Shown in pieces: positions 41,201-56,100 of a stretch of DNA of 64,000 bases. The stretch lies in the NCBI GenBank assembly GCA_036924085.1, contig JAVGWX010000002.1:47836916-47900915 (forward strand), read 5' to 3'. A program made the position numbers and the translations under genes. Positions within the stretch are counted from its first letter, which is position 1; the number at the start of each line of letters is the position of its first letter. The notes below the pieces were generated by a model. It had not been told where the DNA came from and made no database searches. It was given only the letters and a program-made list of their open reading frames with translations. The DNA is from Ariolimax columbianus (taxonomy: Eukaryota; Mollusca; Gastropoda; Stylommatophora; Arionidae).

Positions 41201-44142
41201 CTTGGGGAAAACATGTCAAATAGGTGTTGGCTTTTTATCATCCAAAGGGAAAATAAAATAAAGGATAGAATTGTTATATACATTTTAGGTATTTTCTTCA
41301 TCAACGCCTCATGCAATGAATAGAGCACTGGTCTTACAATCAATCACTTGTTAGTTCAATCCCACTTTTTTTCAGGAAAGAGGAAACAAACGCGAAATGG
41401 ATGATGACACTTGAAGTCTTGACAACGCATCTTAGTTAGGCACTACTTCCAGCAGACATGTGACTCGCCACATTTATGCGCAGTGTAAACTGCGTCGAGA
41501 TTTCGCGGAACAATTTCGTAAACTTTTTACGGTACCCTACACTGGTTAGGAGTCGCTGTATTGAAGGGGACTTTGGACCCGTCTTATCCCTATACCTCAA
41601 ATGATGACTTTCCTTAGTTGCTCGTTCCTCTTTTACAATTGGGCGTAGAGGTCTGTCTTTCTTTTTCTTGAGACGTAAACCTTCTTCAGGATGGAGTACC
41701 CAGTTCAACGCCCAACCTTCTTTAGTAATCCCCGTTGACATGCTCGATAGGTCACTGTGTACGTTTTTACTTCCTGTTTCAGGCGGCATTAACAGTCGAG
41801 CACAAACGAGAAGTATAGTCAAATAAAAAGATGCAGAACCTTGAAACAGGAAGTAATTGATCATCAGCAGTTGTTTCCACTATTTAACGTTGTAGCAGGC
41901 TGTGGATCGGGAAGGGGGATCGTCGGAAAAATGTCGGTGCATCTAGGCATTGAACCAAAGCATTTCTGGTTGCCACACCGTTGTCTTATCTAGGTCAACT
42001 TGAGGCTATAGGGGAGCTGGAACTTCAGCTCAACACAAACTTTTACACTACAACCAGTTGCCCAGAACTGTTGATCTAGTACGACCATGTGGCCCATTAA
42101 GCTGTTACACCGCCATCGTGCTTGCTCTTGACTGGAAACATCATAACTACCTGCTTCAGTAAGTCGTTGGTATGCATATGCTGCTACCAACTTGTGTGTG
42201 CCTACTACAGCCATGGCTTGACAATCAATCTCATTCAATGTTGGAGTGTTCCAAAAGTGCTCCGCCACATTTCATGAGATGATGATTGGGTATTGATACA
42301 GCGGCCAATGGGCTTCTGTCCTTTATATTTAGGTACTTTATAAGATGGCATTATCAGATACATCAGAAAGGTGTTATAGAAAAATCGTAGCGATATGCCA
42401 GAAAGCCTCTGTTGTGAACCGATCATCTGTCCTTGTCATGCTGGGTTTTGTAAAAATGAAAAAAAGACACGCTCGGCTTACAGGTACTCATAATTGAAAC
42501 CTTTACAATGGATAGCGGGAGTCATTTTATAAGTTGATCAGCGACCTACTCTTGGATTATGACGCTGCTATCAACAGAATAAAAATTGTTTAAATCATCC
42601 GTTGGTCTTGCAGAGCGGGCCGTCTGAGAGGCTGAAGCAGTAGTGTGTATAACCAGCGAGCTACAGGAACCTTTAGCGTTTACGCCCTCGCTGATAAGGA
42701 CTGAGCACTTATGATCTGCCCTGAGCTCAGTGACGTCAGTTCCTATAAAAGTAAAACGGAACCAATATTTGAACAGGATAATAACACAATGGCATGGTAA
42801 ACAGTATACTAGCTTCCGGTGGCAGACTAGGTCTGATCCAAGGCACAGGAGAAGAAAATGGCAGTATATGTTATGCAATGTTTGATAAAAGCCATCAATC
42901 TCAGAAGTAGATATATGATGCGAAATGCTGACTTTAGTTGCACTGTGAGAGCTACTTCATGTGCTCAATAAGTAGCAACACAGAAGAAAAGAATAGTTGT
43001 TGTTTCAAATTAGTAGGTCTACTCTTTTGTGCGCCCTGAAAATGACGTTAAGTAACGGGTTGCTGTAACTTTTCTCACATGCCGAGCGTGCTGATGAAAG
43101 TGCACCGAGGTCCTCCAGGAAGTTGTGCTATGCTTGGTTCACCTGCGTGTCGCTCACTACTACGGGGATCACGTCAATCACTTACCTCGTTAGGTTGGTT
43201 CGCATTTTGCCTGACCCTAACATGTCTAATCCGTATATTTTGCCTGAATCCTATCATGTCTAATCCATATATTTTGCCTGACCCTAACATGTCTAATCCA
43301 TATATTTTGCCTGACCCTAACATGTCTAAACCATATATTTTGTCTGACCCTAACATGTCTAATCCGTATATTTTGCCTGACCCTAACATGTCTAATCCGT
43401 ATATTTTGCCTGACCCTAACATATATAATCCATATATTTTGCCTGACCCTAACATGTCTAAACCATATATTTTGCCTGACCCTAACATGTGTACTCCGTA
43501 TATTTTGCCTGACCCTAACATGTCTAATCCGTATATTTTGCCTGACCCTAACATGTATAATCCGTATATTTTGCCTGACCCTAACATGTCTAATCCATAT
43601 ATTTTGCATGACCCTAACATGTCTAATCCGTATATTTTGCCTGACCCTAACATGTCTAATCCATATATTTTGCCTGACCAGACGTTGGTCTTTCTCCCGA
43701 AACGGTTAGTTGCATCATCTTATGACACTGCAAGCAAATAATTCAAGAACATCTGGTTACAACGTAGAAGGAAGATCGAGTGGCAGACATGATCACAACG
43801 ACAGACACGTCTAACTTGGCCCAAGAAAGACAATTCGAGTCTTTACGACGCTTAATTGACCATTGTTAACGGTAAAGTAAGTAGAGTACAAATCCGATGT
43901 TTAATTCAATGAAGTCCTTGCTTGTGGCGGTTACCACTTGGCGTGACCCATACCTGCTCGTTCTGCATTCTACAGGTGCTGTTTGCCTTCATGGTAGGAC
44001 TCCACAATCTGTACTGGTACTACGGCGCTCAGAAAATCAAAATGGTGGTCAACGGACAGCTGGTAGCGGTGAATGCAGCAAAGGCATTTGAAGGGTTAAA
44101 ATTGATATTCTTTTTCTTCTTATTCAACTATTACTACTACTT

Positions 44143-44199
<57 letters not shown>

Positions 44200-47100
44200 T
44201 TTCTACTACTACTGCTACTATTACTACTACTACTGCTACTATTACTACTACTACTACTACTATTACTACTACTACTATTACTACTACTACTATTACTACT
44301 ACTACTACTACTATTTCTACTACTACTACTACTACTACTACTATTATTTCTACTACTATTACTACCACTAGTACTATTTCTACTACTACAACTACTACTA
44401 CTTAACATAACGTCTTTATACTAGTCTAGAAGACTCTGCAGAGTCTGTATACAACCACTTTCATTTACATTACCATGTATTAATTGTCCATGCTCACATT
44501 ACGTCATGTGGCTTCCTGACTTACTCTTACATCGCGCTCGTACCACTCGGCCTGTCAGTCTTGCGATACCCTGTAGCTAAGCTATCACTGGCATTGTTGG
44601 GGAATGGGGGTATTGGGGGGGGGGGGTGGAGACATTCTAATTCCTCTATCACAACGAAGTGAAGACACGAGGGAGGAGGATAAGATGAGAGAGTACCCGT
44701 GCACCTCCCCCACCTTCAAGTTCAAGCCGGATAGTTTTCTTCACAGATTCCCAATCAGTCATGATGATCCACAGAAACTGTAAATACAACGTGGCAGGAC
44801 ATATTCACTCATGAATAGAATCTACAGTTTCAACACAGTAAAAAGGCTGTGGATTTCTGCACACTGTAAGAAGATACGTGGACATGATGAGGCAGATAGA
44901 CTAGCAAACAGAGAGACGGCAAAACCTGCAATAAAGACAGGGCTACTTATGACGAAATGTAGACACAGCTAACTTCAGAGAACACGCATAATTTGGTATA
45001 GCAAAACCAGACAAAACAGGACTGCAACCTCAGATGTATAATGAAGAAATCGAACATGTTCCACAACTTGAATACCTTGGCTCAACGTTATCCAACGACG
45101 GAGACTGCTGAAAAGAAAGTAGAAGACGTTTAGCAATGGCGATGGAGAAGCTAAACAACGTGCACAATTTATGGCATAAAAATAAACAAGCAAATAAAAC
45201 TGAAGATCCTGAGAACATGCATATCCCCTGTGGTAATGTACGGGTGCGAGACAAGGACTATGACACAAGCAGCAAGGAAGCAAATATGAGCGTTCAAAAT
45301 AAAAATGTTGAAGAAAAATCCAAAAAATTCCTTGGATAAAGAAAATGACAAATAAAACCATCCTAGAAAACCTGAATCTTGAAGAAAACTGACTCATAAA
45401 CAATGTTATGTCTCGGAAGTTGAGTTTTTTTCGGCCACGTCAAACGTCATGAGGGACTGTAAAGAACTGTACTGGGGAGCACGCTACCTGGAAGACGACA
45501 AAGGTGGTTACAAGATATCAAGGAAACTTTTAACATGAACATGGAGCAGACAGGAAAAGTTACTGCAGACAGAGATTCATATCGGGTGGCTGTGATGAGA
45601 GCCACGTTCTACAAAAGACATTCTACATGATGATGAAACCAGTTCTTATCAAATTTAGATCAAGGGATATTATTTGAAACGGAAACAGAAACTAGACTAC
45701 TGTTGACTGGACAATAATCTATTCAGTAATTCAAAAACGTTCTCACAGACATTACCCACGTCGAAAAAAAAAAACCAACAAAAAATAAAAAACCAAAAAC
45801 AGTGGAACATGTTTTTCAGTTTGATCTACTCCAAGAGAGGGGCAATGTGAAAACATGGCCTTCCTCTACCTAATTACAGAACAACTGTATGGAGACAAGA
45901 CAAACCTGGGACAGATTTTCTAGTTAATGTGGGAAATAGTTACGATTATTTGAGAACGAGCGATGATGAAGATAAAGACGTCTAGGCGAGAAAAACCACA
46001 TTGACATCGGTGTCTGCTAGTTACGTATTTGGAACGGTGGTTCTGTTGGAGACATTGTGGTCCGGGTAAAAGTGGTGGAGATTCTTAATACAAGTTCTCA
46101 GTTGGTTTAGGGGAAATAACAAGTTATTATCCTGCTCACCTTGATGTCCCTAGTGTGAGCCATGTACTCCATACCATTGGGTAGACTGAAACGTGCTCGG
46201 AACTGGAATTAAACCAGTTTCATGTGCCGGGGAGTGACAAGAGATGCGACTGTAACGATGTTACCCAGGCGCTAGAGCAACTAGCAAGCCCCGGTTTTCA
46301 ACACAATAACAATTAACCGACATCGGAGTGGAAACTACTTATTGATTGGATTTGATTGATTCTGGCCTCGTCAATGAATTTCCACGAATGTGCAGGTTCT
46401 TAAAATGTGGCCAGTGTAGCTATGTCAGAGGTGTTAAAGATGCATATACTACCCAAAGGGTTTCTAGATTACTGAACACTGAGAACTGTTGGACTTGTTG
46501 ATTGTAAACAAAAAGAAATGTCACTAGACATAAATCGATGAAGTGTTCTTCATCCGGTCCTCAGGAAGGAGGTGTTAACTGTTTTATTGATTGTATCATA
46601 TACGGGGTGTTGTTTCCAAGGATGTCGTTCAGGCAGGATGACTAGACACTAGACATACGTTTTACACTGTGTAAATGGTGAAGAGTTGGTCGCAGTAGCT
46701 GAGAGATATGGCGCCAGCATCTCAAGAAACGAACGAATGAAAGCTCAAAACGATAAGTGTTCTTCTTCATCTTCGTCTTCTTCTTCTTCTTCTTCTTCTT
46801 CTTCTTCTTCATCGTACGCAACGATAAGTGTTCGATTCCCGAAAGTTTCATACGTTCCATCGTCACAAGGTAGGTGAGATCGGACGCTTATTACTATTGG
46901 AGACGGACGATAAACTCTGAGATATCCTATACAAACTGCGCTCACAAAAAAACTCGTTGCTGTCATCTACTGTCCGTGTAAAAATTAGAAAAGGTAACGA
47001 AATTCCTAGCCAATGAAAACAACAACGAGCGGACCCCTCAACTATGCAAAGATACAATAGGTCAAACACCAGCTTGTCTGCATTCTCGATTGCAAATATT

Positions 47101-50100
47101 TACAAAAGGGCCGTTACATCCACAGGGGTACAAGAGGAGCGACTAAGGAGACGAATGGAGTGTATGTGATACCATTTTTTGAACAGTCTTCTACACTAGA
47201 AGGGTTTATTATTTAGAGTAGGAAGCAGACATCCTAACCTCACGCCTTCTCTCCTCACTGTCTGTGTTCTGTTGCATATGTTCTATCGTATTTGATCACT
47301 TTTTGGTGTTAAATCGTTCATCTTCTGTAACCTTCAAATGGCATGTTCTGATAATGAATCAATATGAAGTTTTGTATTTGACGCCTCCTGGTTACCCTGG
47401 TTGAACATATATCTGTCCCCTCCCACCAGCTCTTAAAGCAGACCATGGTAATGAAGAGTGGTAGACGACATTTCCAATCCTGGTGCCGTCCGGCCCTGGT
47501 CATCCACGTACCACACGGTTATATCAAATTGGAAGAACATCATGAAGCCGGGACCTGGGCCACGCGACGTGGTCTTGGGCTGGTAGCGTGGCGGACCATA
47601 ATTGCTTAAGCGGACTGTCTGCCTTCCAACCTGTCTACCTCCCTGTCTGCATTCATGTCTGCGTACCTACCTGGTTATCTACCTGCATACCCACCTATCT
47701 GCTACCTACCTGCATAACCACCTACCTGCATTCCTACCTACCTAGCTGCCAGCCTATCTACCTATCTGCCTACCTACCTAAATACTTTCTTACCTACCTA
47801 AATATCTACCTACCTGTCTACCTGCATACCTACCTACACACCTACCTGAATACTTACATTCCAAAATAACCTACCTACCTAAAAGAATGCTTAGTTCCTT
47901 ATTAATCTGCCTGCCTTTCTACCTACCTACCTGCATTCATACATACATACCTACCTAACTGCCCACCTACCTACCTGTTGTACCTAATTACCTGCTTACA
48001 TTCCTTACTATCTTCCTAGCAATATGTCGACCTACCTATCCAACTCTACCGATCTATACTCGATCGCGGTGTCATTGCATCCCATGTGAGGCATGGGGTA
48101 CTTCTGCAGGTAATCATCTTAGATGAAGGAGGTATCACATCATTTCCATGCGCTCGTAAGATGGTAATGTATAAATCAAATCGTTATACTAGAATAAGAC
48201 TACTTGCCCCATTCACAACCTTCAGTCATAATTGATTATGACATATTTGAAAGGTTGCAGATGGCATATGCCTCCACCTCATCTCTCAAAGATGTCCACT
48301 GATTATTAAATAAAAGAAAATTACTTTTCCATTATCTATCCCATTACTTTGGTCTACACAGGAGGATTTATACAGCTAAGGACACAAGCCTGCTCGTCTC
48401 TACAGTCGCCGCGCAGTATGCAGGCTCCGTTTTTATTTTGCATCCAAACGAGAGAGAGAAAGAGCCCATGTTTTGTACTCGTACCCACTTGATGAGGAGA
48501 CCTGTTTGCTTGCCGCTTGTCCAATCGCGTCGTTCCTCCGTGCTTTCATTCAATCGAAATTATCATCAAATCACATTTCAGTTCCTTGTGGAGAATAGGC
48601 CTTCAACAAATACACACCAAATCATCAAATGTTGACCTGCCCATATGTTGAAGTATTTGTGGCTTACAGTCTGTCCAGGATAGAGTAGCCAGCCGCATGT
48701 CCAACCCAGCTCAGTTACCTGTTACGACATGTCTAGTGGTTTTTAAGTGTTAATATTCATTGCGGTCTTAAAACGCTCGCGCTTTCATTACTGTTTCTTT
48801 ATTTGTGATTGTATGCTTTTGATACAAATATCGTAACAAGTATATTATTGCAGGTTACAGCAGACGTTTTTCAGTCTTTTCTGGTCAATGTTTGGACAAG
48901 TTAGCATCAACGATATCTCAATAAACCATCCCAAGCGAGATGGCGGTAAGTATCCGTGGTTTGTTGGTGTGTCCGTTATCTTACAGAGGTGGAGATGTGC
49001 TGCAGGTTCTGGACATGCGAAGTAGGAGTTACTTCAGCGTGGGCACAGATATACAAAAACCACAACAATCAACATGTCGATTATAACATCTGTGACAAAT
49101 GACGACATAAATGAGAAAACTAACTGAACTAAATGACAAAGATGAATCTAGAAGTAAACTGATATACCAGGCTACTCCAACTGGTTTGAATAAAGGGACT
49201 AAAAGGTCGGCAAATGAACAGGGAAGTGACGTGGAGACAGGAGGTTTTTATTTCTATCTTTACGGCTTTGCGTAGAAATATACAAAACAAAAACTATCCG
49301 GGTTGCAGGCTACACTGTATCATGGTTGCTGGCGCCTCTTCTGGCCTCTGTCTTCAGCACCTGTTCTATCGCGGACTGATCTATCTCTATCCTCTACGGG
49401 AGGGAGGGGGGAGTTGATTTCGTCTTACCAGCGTTCACTGTCCCTTCTGTGGCTAACTTGTGCGGCTGATTAGCGCAGTAGTAGTGCCCTCGTTTTTCAG
49501 GTACGGGGTTCAACTTCACTACCTGCAATTCCAGTCGACCCAGTTGTAAATGGGTATCTAGTTGGGGACTATGGAATGAAAAAGGCATCGAGGGAAGGTA
49601 CTAGCCACCCCACTCACAAAACTATGGCTTGATACAAAGAAGGCTCTAACACTTCATCCATGACGGCAGTGTCTGCTATGGCACTACTTTTACCCGACTG
49701 TGTATAGCCGGGTCCATCAGCGTGTAGGCAAGGTAGACTGGCAGGAGAGGCTTTCAGATAAATGAGTTTTGCATTGCGCTTTACTACCCCATTTGGTCCC
49801 GATCTCTTCGGCATTCACTCCTATTGCTGAGATTCATCGGAGGGGAGGGGGGAGGGGGGTGTTGATATGGGGCTGAGGAATAGAGGCAGCTTAACCCAGC
49901 AGTTGCAACACACTGTACATTGCTACTTTATTTTTTATTTCACTTCCGATATAAACTAAACCAATGCGTTACCGAGGTTTTGAAATCATTTCATCTTGGC
50001 CAGAAGTCCACTGGACCAACCACTTCCCACCAAGGCTGCTTATCCATCTATGACTGGTTCCTTAAAAGCACCTCGTATAAAAAGTAGCACTGATGTGTGA

Positions 50101-53100
50101 GTGACGGCCTGAGACCCTTCTAGAATAAAAGGTTCTATAGCACGCCTTCTGGTGCCTCTTATCTCTTTTCTGCTCTCTCTGAAGACTAAACTATATTTTC
50201 TGCCGACCCATTTCAGAAGCCTGCACCGAGGCACATTGCACGTTGTTGAAGTGATAGTTTCTGTTGCAATGTGTTTACATCACGAGGTTGCAAGTTGCAT
50301 GAATGCTTCCACGTTTGGTGTTGCCCATATTGTGGTTGACACGCTGAATTTGAAAGAAAGCTCTAGAAACATCGCACCACCGTGCAAAAACTGGCGTTCC
50401 CCGTTGGAAGGAGGTGCCGATCCTAATCACATCATAATTCTTGTCAATAGTTATACGAACTGCACTACCTCATTTCGCCACTTACAACGTCCGATGGTGG
50501 TCAAAGTTCAGTGGACGAGTTGTCAATCATGGAAATCATATCTTACCGAACCTCTTCTCCACTTGTTTGGAATCCGTTATCAGCCATGCAACCGAGACAT
50601 ATTTTCCATCCATATTGACGACATACGCCTCAACCACCTTCAATTTGACGACGACATAGTGATAATCACAGTCAGCAGCAGAAGACAGCCGAATGATGCA
50701 GCTACTCGATGATGGGTGTAACAAAGTGCAACTAGAAGTGACTGTCTAGACAAAACAAAGTGCTGCGCAATCGTTTCACAATTGTGATCCAGTCTTCCGT
50801 GACGAGATAAGCTTAGAGGATGTCGCTGAGTACATATATCATGCACGCCTTCTCAATATGCAAAACAATCTGGAACCTGAACTAACAAGACGTGTCCGCG
50901 CGGTTGGGCAGCCTTCTGGTCCTGGATGGTTGTCAAAACTAGAACCTACACACGTCTCTCTTCAACTTTATTGTGCTGCCTGCCATGTGCTATTGAGTAG
51001 AGACATGGACACTCATATAATCCATGGAATACAAGTTGATAGTGACCCAGGGCCTCTCTTGAAAGACGCTTGGTCGGAATAACTTTCAACCAATGCATTT
51101 TAAAATGTCTACAATTCTGACACACGCTATTGTCCTTGGTGAATGATGCAGTAATCTATGCAGACATGGCATAACATAGATGGACATGTCACATGTTCCG
51201 ACGAAACGAAGGTCGATGGAACACGGCGACAGCGATCTGGTACCCCCGAGGCAAAAAGAGACCGCGCGACGACCTCCAATGCAGTGATCAGACTGACTTT
51301 CTGTCCGTAACAGCATCCACGTTTTTGTTTCCAAGAATCTTCTGTGGAATACAGAGGGCCACTGGACTTCCGTGGCCCAGGGCAGGGTCCGTTAGAGACA
51401 GAGTTGGGGACCACGGCGTTGCTGAGGAACGGGTTATCAAAATCAAAATATATATATACATAAATAAATACGGGATAACTGGCTTTTCCAGACAGATCTA
51501 GATATGAAATAAAAAGCTGGCTTGTTGCAAGGGCGCACAATCTTAATCGAGATTAAAAGTGGACAATATAGAAATAACAAATCATCAGTTGTCTCCCATT
51601 TACATTTATTAATCAATTTATTAACAGCTATTTACCTTACCATTCAAATTCGAGAATATATACGATATTCGTCTAGAGCTAACTCTCAAACCCATACAGC
51701 TACTCAGCACTAACGCAATTCTGGCCTGCATGAATGGATGGATGTGAAATACCTCAGCGCTATAGGGGCTGCCAAAACAGATAGCTGCATCTTACGGCAT
51801 GTACTAGATGTGGCAGCTTATGGACACTCTCTTGCAAGCTGTCATACATAAAGCCCTCTCAGAAAGTACTTATGCGAAGCTTGATATAAAAACTCTAGCA
51901 TTTCATCACTAACATACTGTACACAGAATGGTCTGCTACTAACTGCTACATTCGGTGCAATGTTTCCACTATCACCAACATGTTTCTTTCAGATGTTGAA
52001 TACTTGTGTGTAAGTTGACAGCTTCGAACTGTTGTAAGTTAGTCAGCTCGTATCACTGTTAAAATGAATATTTTTTTTATTTTTGTGGATGCATTTAATG
52101 TGCTTAGATAGTATTCATACACGACACACTGCGAGCAAATGAATATATAAATACGAGGGACGTTCAAATCAAACCGGAACTTGGGATCAAGACGCTGAAC
52201 AGCGCATGAGCTGCAGTGGTCAGGCACCCATAGCTGTCTGCTAGCGTCAGGGCCAGCGAACCAGAGCTGCCAAGACCCTTCTACACCTCCACGCGGTCAT
52301 CCTGGATAACAGGCTGCAGCAGGACAGGCTGGCTAAGGAGAAGAGATGGAAGAGGGAATGCTAACCCGGTACTCAAATAAATGCTTGCTGAAGTCGGATG
52401 TGTTGGACCGAAAGGTGCAAATATCGCAGTCAAGCTGTAAACTACGACACAACGCATTCCGTTCTCTGGACTACATTCTGCTACTTAAGCCCTTTCAGGG
52501 TTTGGTAGCGGGAGATTGAGAACGAACGCAGAAGAAGAAGAAGAAGAAGAAAACTTTTTATTTTAGTTCTTATATAATGTGTTATAGCGTTCTGGAACTA
52601 CTATCAGTAGTTAGGGGTACTTGTGTCCTATTACTATTAAGTGCTCTACTTGCCATGGGCCAGCCACGTAGCAGATAAATAAAAATGGCGGAAAACACTG
52701 TTAGTACTTGCATGAAACAGCGTATTGTGATGAGTTTCTTGTGAAAGTAGGAGTGAAACCTGCGAATATTTACAGAAGACTGCAATCACAATACGGAGAT
52801 GAGACACTCAGTCGCAGTGAGACATGTGAATGGTATAAACGTTTTAGAGAAGGCCGTACATCCGTGAGTGATGATCCCGGCCGTGGTGGCTCTCAACCCG
52901 CTACAGCCATTCCTGTGAATATCCAGATTATGGGACGCCTTTTCCTGGAAAATAGACGCATAACCTGTCGCGAAATTGCACAAGAGGCAAGTCTTTCTCT
53001 CTGGGTACGATTCAGACTTGTATTCATGAACAATTGCATTCTCAAAATGCTACTGCACGTTGGCTGCCAAGACTGATGACGAAGTGAAACAGGCCGTCCT

Positions 53101-56100
53101 GGATTGGTTCTGACATACTGACAAATTTGTGTACACTGAAGCTTTTAAAGCATTACTTAAACGCTGGGATAAGTGCTTAAACGTTGCAGAAGATTATTTC
53201 GAAAAATAAATGACATTTTCACTACTTGAATAATATTTTGTTTTTCCTTACAAAAAAAGGACCGGTCAGACTTGAACGCCCCTCATATATATATATAGAT
53301 CTTCAATTAATACACGTCAAACCGTCAAAGCTATTTCACGCCTTGCCTATTTTATTTATGTGTGTCTCAATTTCTCTTTTCTTTGTCTTTATAATCCCCA
53401 AAATTGCAAACAAAAAGAGAAATTATAATAAGAGACAGGATCGTTGCCCCATGCCAGTTCTTATCTGTAAAATCTCAGAAAGTTTACCTTCATGCAGGGC
53501 TCTTTATTTGATATATCGGACGTTTCCTTAATTATCATTGGGACTTGATGGGCATTCGTAGTGTATGAGCACCCTCCAGCGTGAACTTCTATCTCAACTA
53601 TTGTTAAATGTCTTTTCATAGTCCACGAACTGGATAACAAGTGGTGAGTTCCATGCCACACTTCACTCTACGTTTCTCAGTGCAGATATCTTCTTCTTCT
53701 TCGTTCTCAATCTCCCGCTACCAAACCCTGAAAGGGCTTAAGTAGCAGAATGTAGTCCAGAGAACGGAATGCGTTGTGTCGTAGTATACAGCTTGACTGC
53801 GATATTTGCACCTTTCGGTCCAACACATCCGACTTCAGCAAGCATTTTTTTGAGTACCGAGTTAGCATTCCCTCTTCGATCCCTTCTCCATAGCCAATCT
53901 GCCCTGCTGCAGCCTGTTATCCAGGATGACCGCGTGGAGGTGTAGAAGGGTCTTGGCAGCTCTGGTTCGCTGGCCCTGACGCTAGCAGTCAGCTATGGGT
54001 TGCTGACCACTGCAGCTCATGCGCTGCTCAGCATCTTGTCTGTATAGGACCTATTTTAGTCGAAAGCTTGCCTGTTCTTCTCTGAGCTGTTTGTCCGTGG
54101 CCTCTTTCTCAGTAGCCTGATCTTAGTAAATGTTTTCGCAGCCACTGATAATAACATTATTCCTTCATAATGTGAACAACTCTGCAGAACTTTCTTCATT
54201 TTGCAAATAAATGTGATAACATTCCTTCCAGGTCGCTGATATTTCCTCTCTTTCCCAAACTTTACTAATCATATCTCTGTTGAAATATTAATGTCTGCTT
54301 TGATTGCTTCTGCTGAGATACAATCTTAGACAGTCATATTACCATCTCTTTGAAGCATTATGGTTTTATTTATCCTTCTTTGTTTGGCTTCTCAAAATAA
54401 ATTTGTAGCTCCATCTATGCCGACTGAGTGTCTGACGAATCTTTTGAAGCTAGTATATTAAAGAGATCCAAATGCTTTGCCCATTTATTCCTATCCTTGT
54501 TTATGTTGCTAACCAAATGTCCTTCCTTATCTTTAATAAAGTCATTTCATTACTTATATTTCCCTGTTAGTTTTATTGTACTGCTGGATACAGGTCTTTC
54601 ATGTTTCCTTTTACTGCAGCTTCCTGTGCCTTTCTTGGGAACTCATTTACATTTTTTCTTGTCTGCTATGATGCATTTTCGCACTTCTTTGTTGACTTCA
54701 GTGTATATTTTATGAGCTGTGGTTCTAGTATTTCTTGTATCGCCTCTGTACAAATCTGCCCACGCCATGTTTCTTTCTCTTATCTTTGAATAGTTTCTAT
54801 GGTTATCCATATTCTGTCCTGACGTTTTCTTTTCTCGTTTCAGATATTTGTATCTATTGTCATTGCTTTCTGTATTTCTTTTAGTTGTATTACATGACAC
54901 CTATTTGATATCCTAACTATTAATAATATTTAATTTGTTTTGTACTTTCTTGTTTCTGAGGAATTCAACATTAAACTGCTGTCTGTGTTTACATTTTTTG
55001 TTTACATGTCTTTTCAGACTGAACAATTATTTAAGTTATCAAAAGATCGAGAGTTGATCTCCACCTCTAATCCTTTACATACGTTTACATGATATAGTGA
55101 TGCTATGAATTTCTTACATATATATATATTTAAATTGTCAATCTTGTTTTCTGTCCGTGGTCTGGGAATATCCATATTACCTTGTACATTATTTTTTTAT
55201 GTAGAAAGATGCTACCACCATTTATCAGTTGACTTACAGCCTTAAAGCACAAACGTCCATGAGTGTATTTGTATTTCTAACCTCGATTCTATGTTTTCCA
55301 AAAGAGCAGGAATACTCTGCAAAATAACTATATAGTAAAAGGCTATTTATTATTGATTTATATGGGGTCACAATATTATAATATGTAACAACCACCTACA
55401 TAAACTAATAAAATAATAATACAAAGCGTGTTTCGTCAGTAGGGGTAGCCCGTATTCATTGTAGAGCCATTAAGGAACAAAGAGAAGAAGAACATCTTTA
55501 CCGGAAGCGATAACTAGTCAAAGCTGCAGCGACGTCCAGTACAAAACTGCGAAAGTTATCCCACAGCAGATATTGCAGTCGGGGAAGAGATGGTAGCAAC
55601 CTCATTGTACACCGTCCCAGTTTATTGGAGTTACCCTCCTCTTCATAAATATAATGCATGTGTCCATTTACCGCAGGAAAAGATGGCGTATGCCGGAAAC
55701 AGCACTCAAAACCGGTCCATTTACTCCGTGAGACAAGCACTTAGATATTCTCAAAGTGTTTACAGATACTTGCATAGCTGGTACTGATGGCGGGAATAAC
55801 GTGTTTGAGACCTAATTCGGCTAAGTTTTTTTTACTAACTGCTTATGAGGTAGGGCGGCCATTTCTATTTCTCCCTGAAATGCCTTCCCTAACAGTACGC
55901 CAGGCACAGTTGACTCGACTGGAACGTGTGAATAGACGGTGAAACCCGGTACTTCTGTGGTGAGAAAAAAGTGCTCCGGCACTAGGCAAGACTGACGCTC
56001 AAAGGTACTGAAATACTTCAACATAACAAATAGCGTGTAACATAGTCGACAGTGAGCTGACTCGGGATTACAATGCGCTAGGGTTCGAAATCACGGACGG

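Noticed and set aside
43079..43741. 220-codon frame of NMSNPYILPDP repeats and its two minus-strand counterparts
   Set aside because: It is a 33-bp minisatellite within a family B repeat; no start context or homology, and multiple frames are open because the period is divisible by three.
44069..44094. Donor gtgaat at 44069 for exon 8
   Set aside because: It leaves phase 0, while exon 9 must be entered in phase 2 to encode FFSLFWSMFG. Kept only as a possible alternative site.
44120..44408. Poly-Tyr, poly-Val and poly-Ser open frames
   Set aside because: They are direct translations of the (CTA)n tract.
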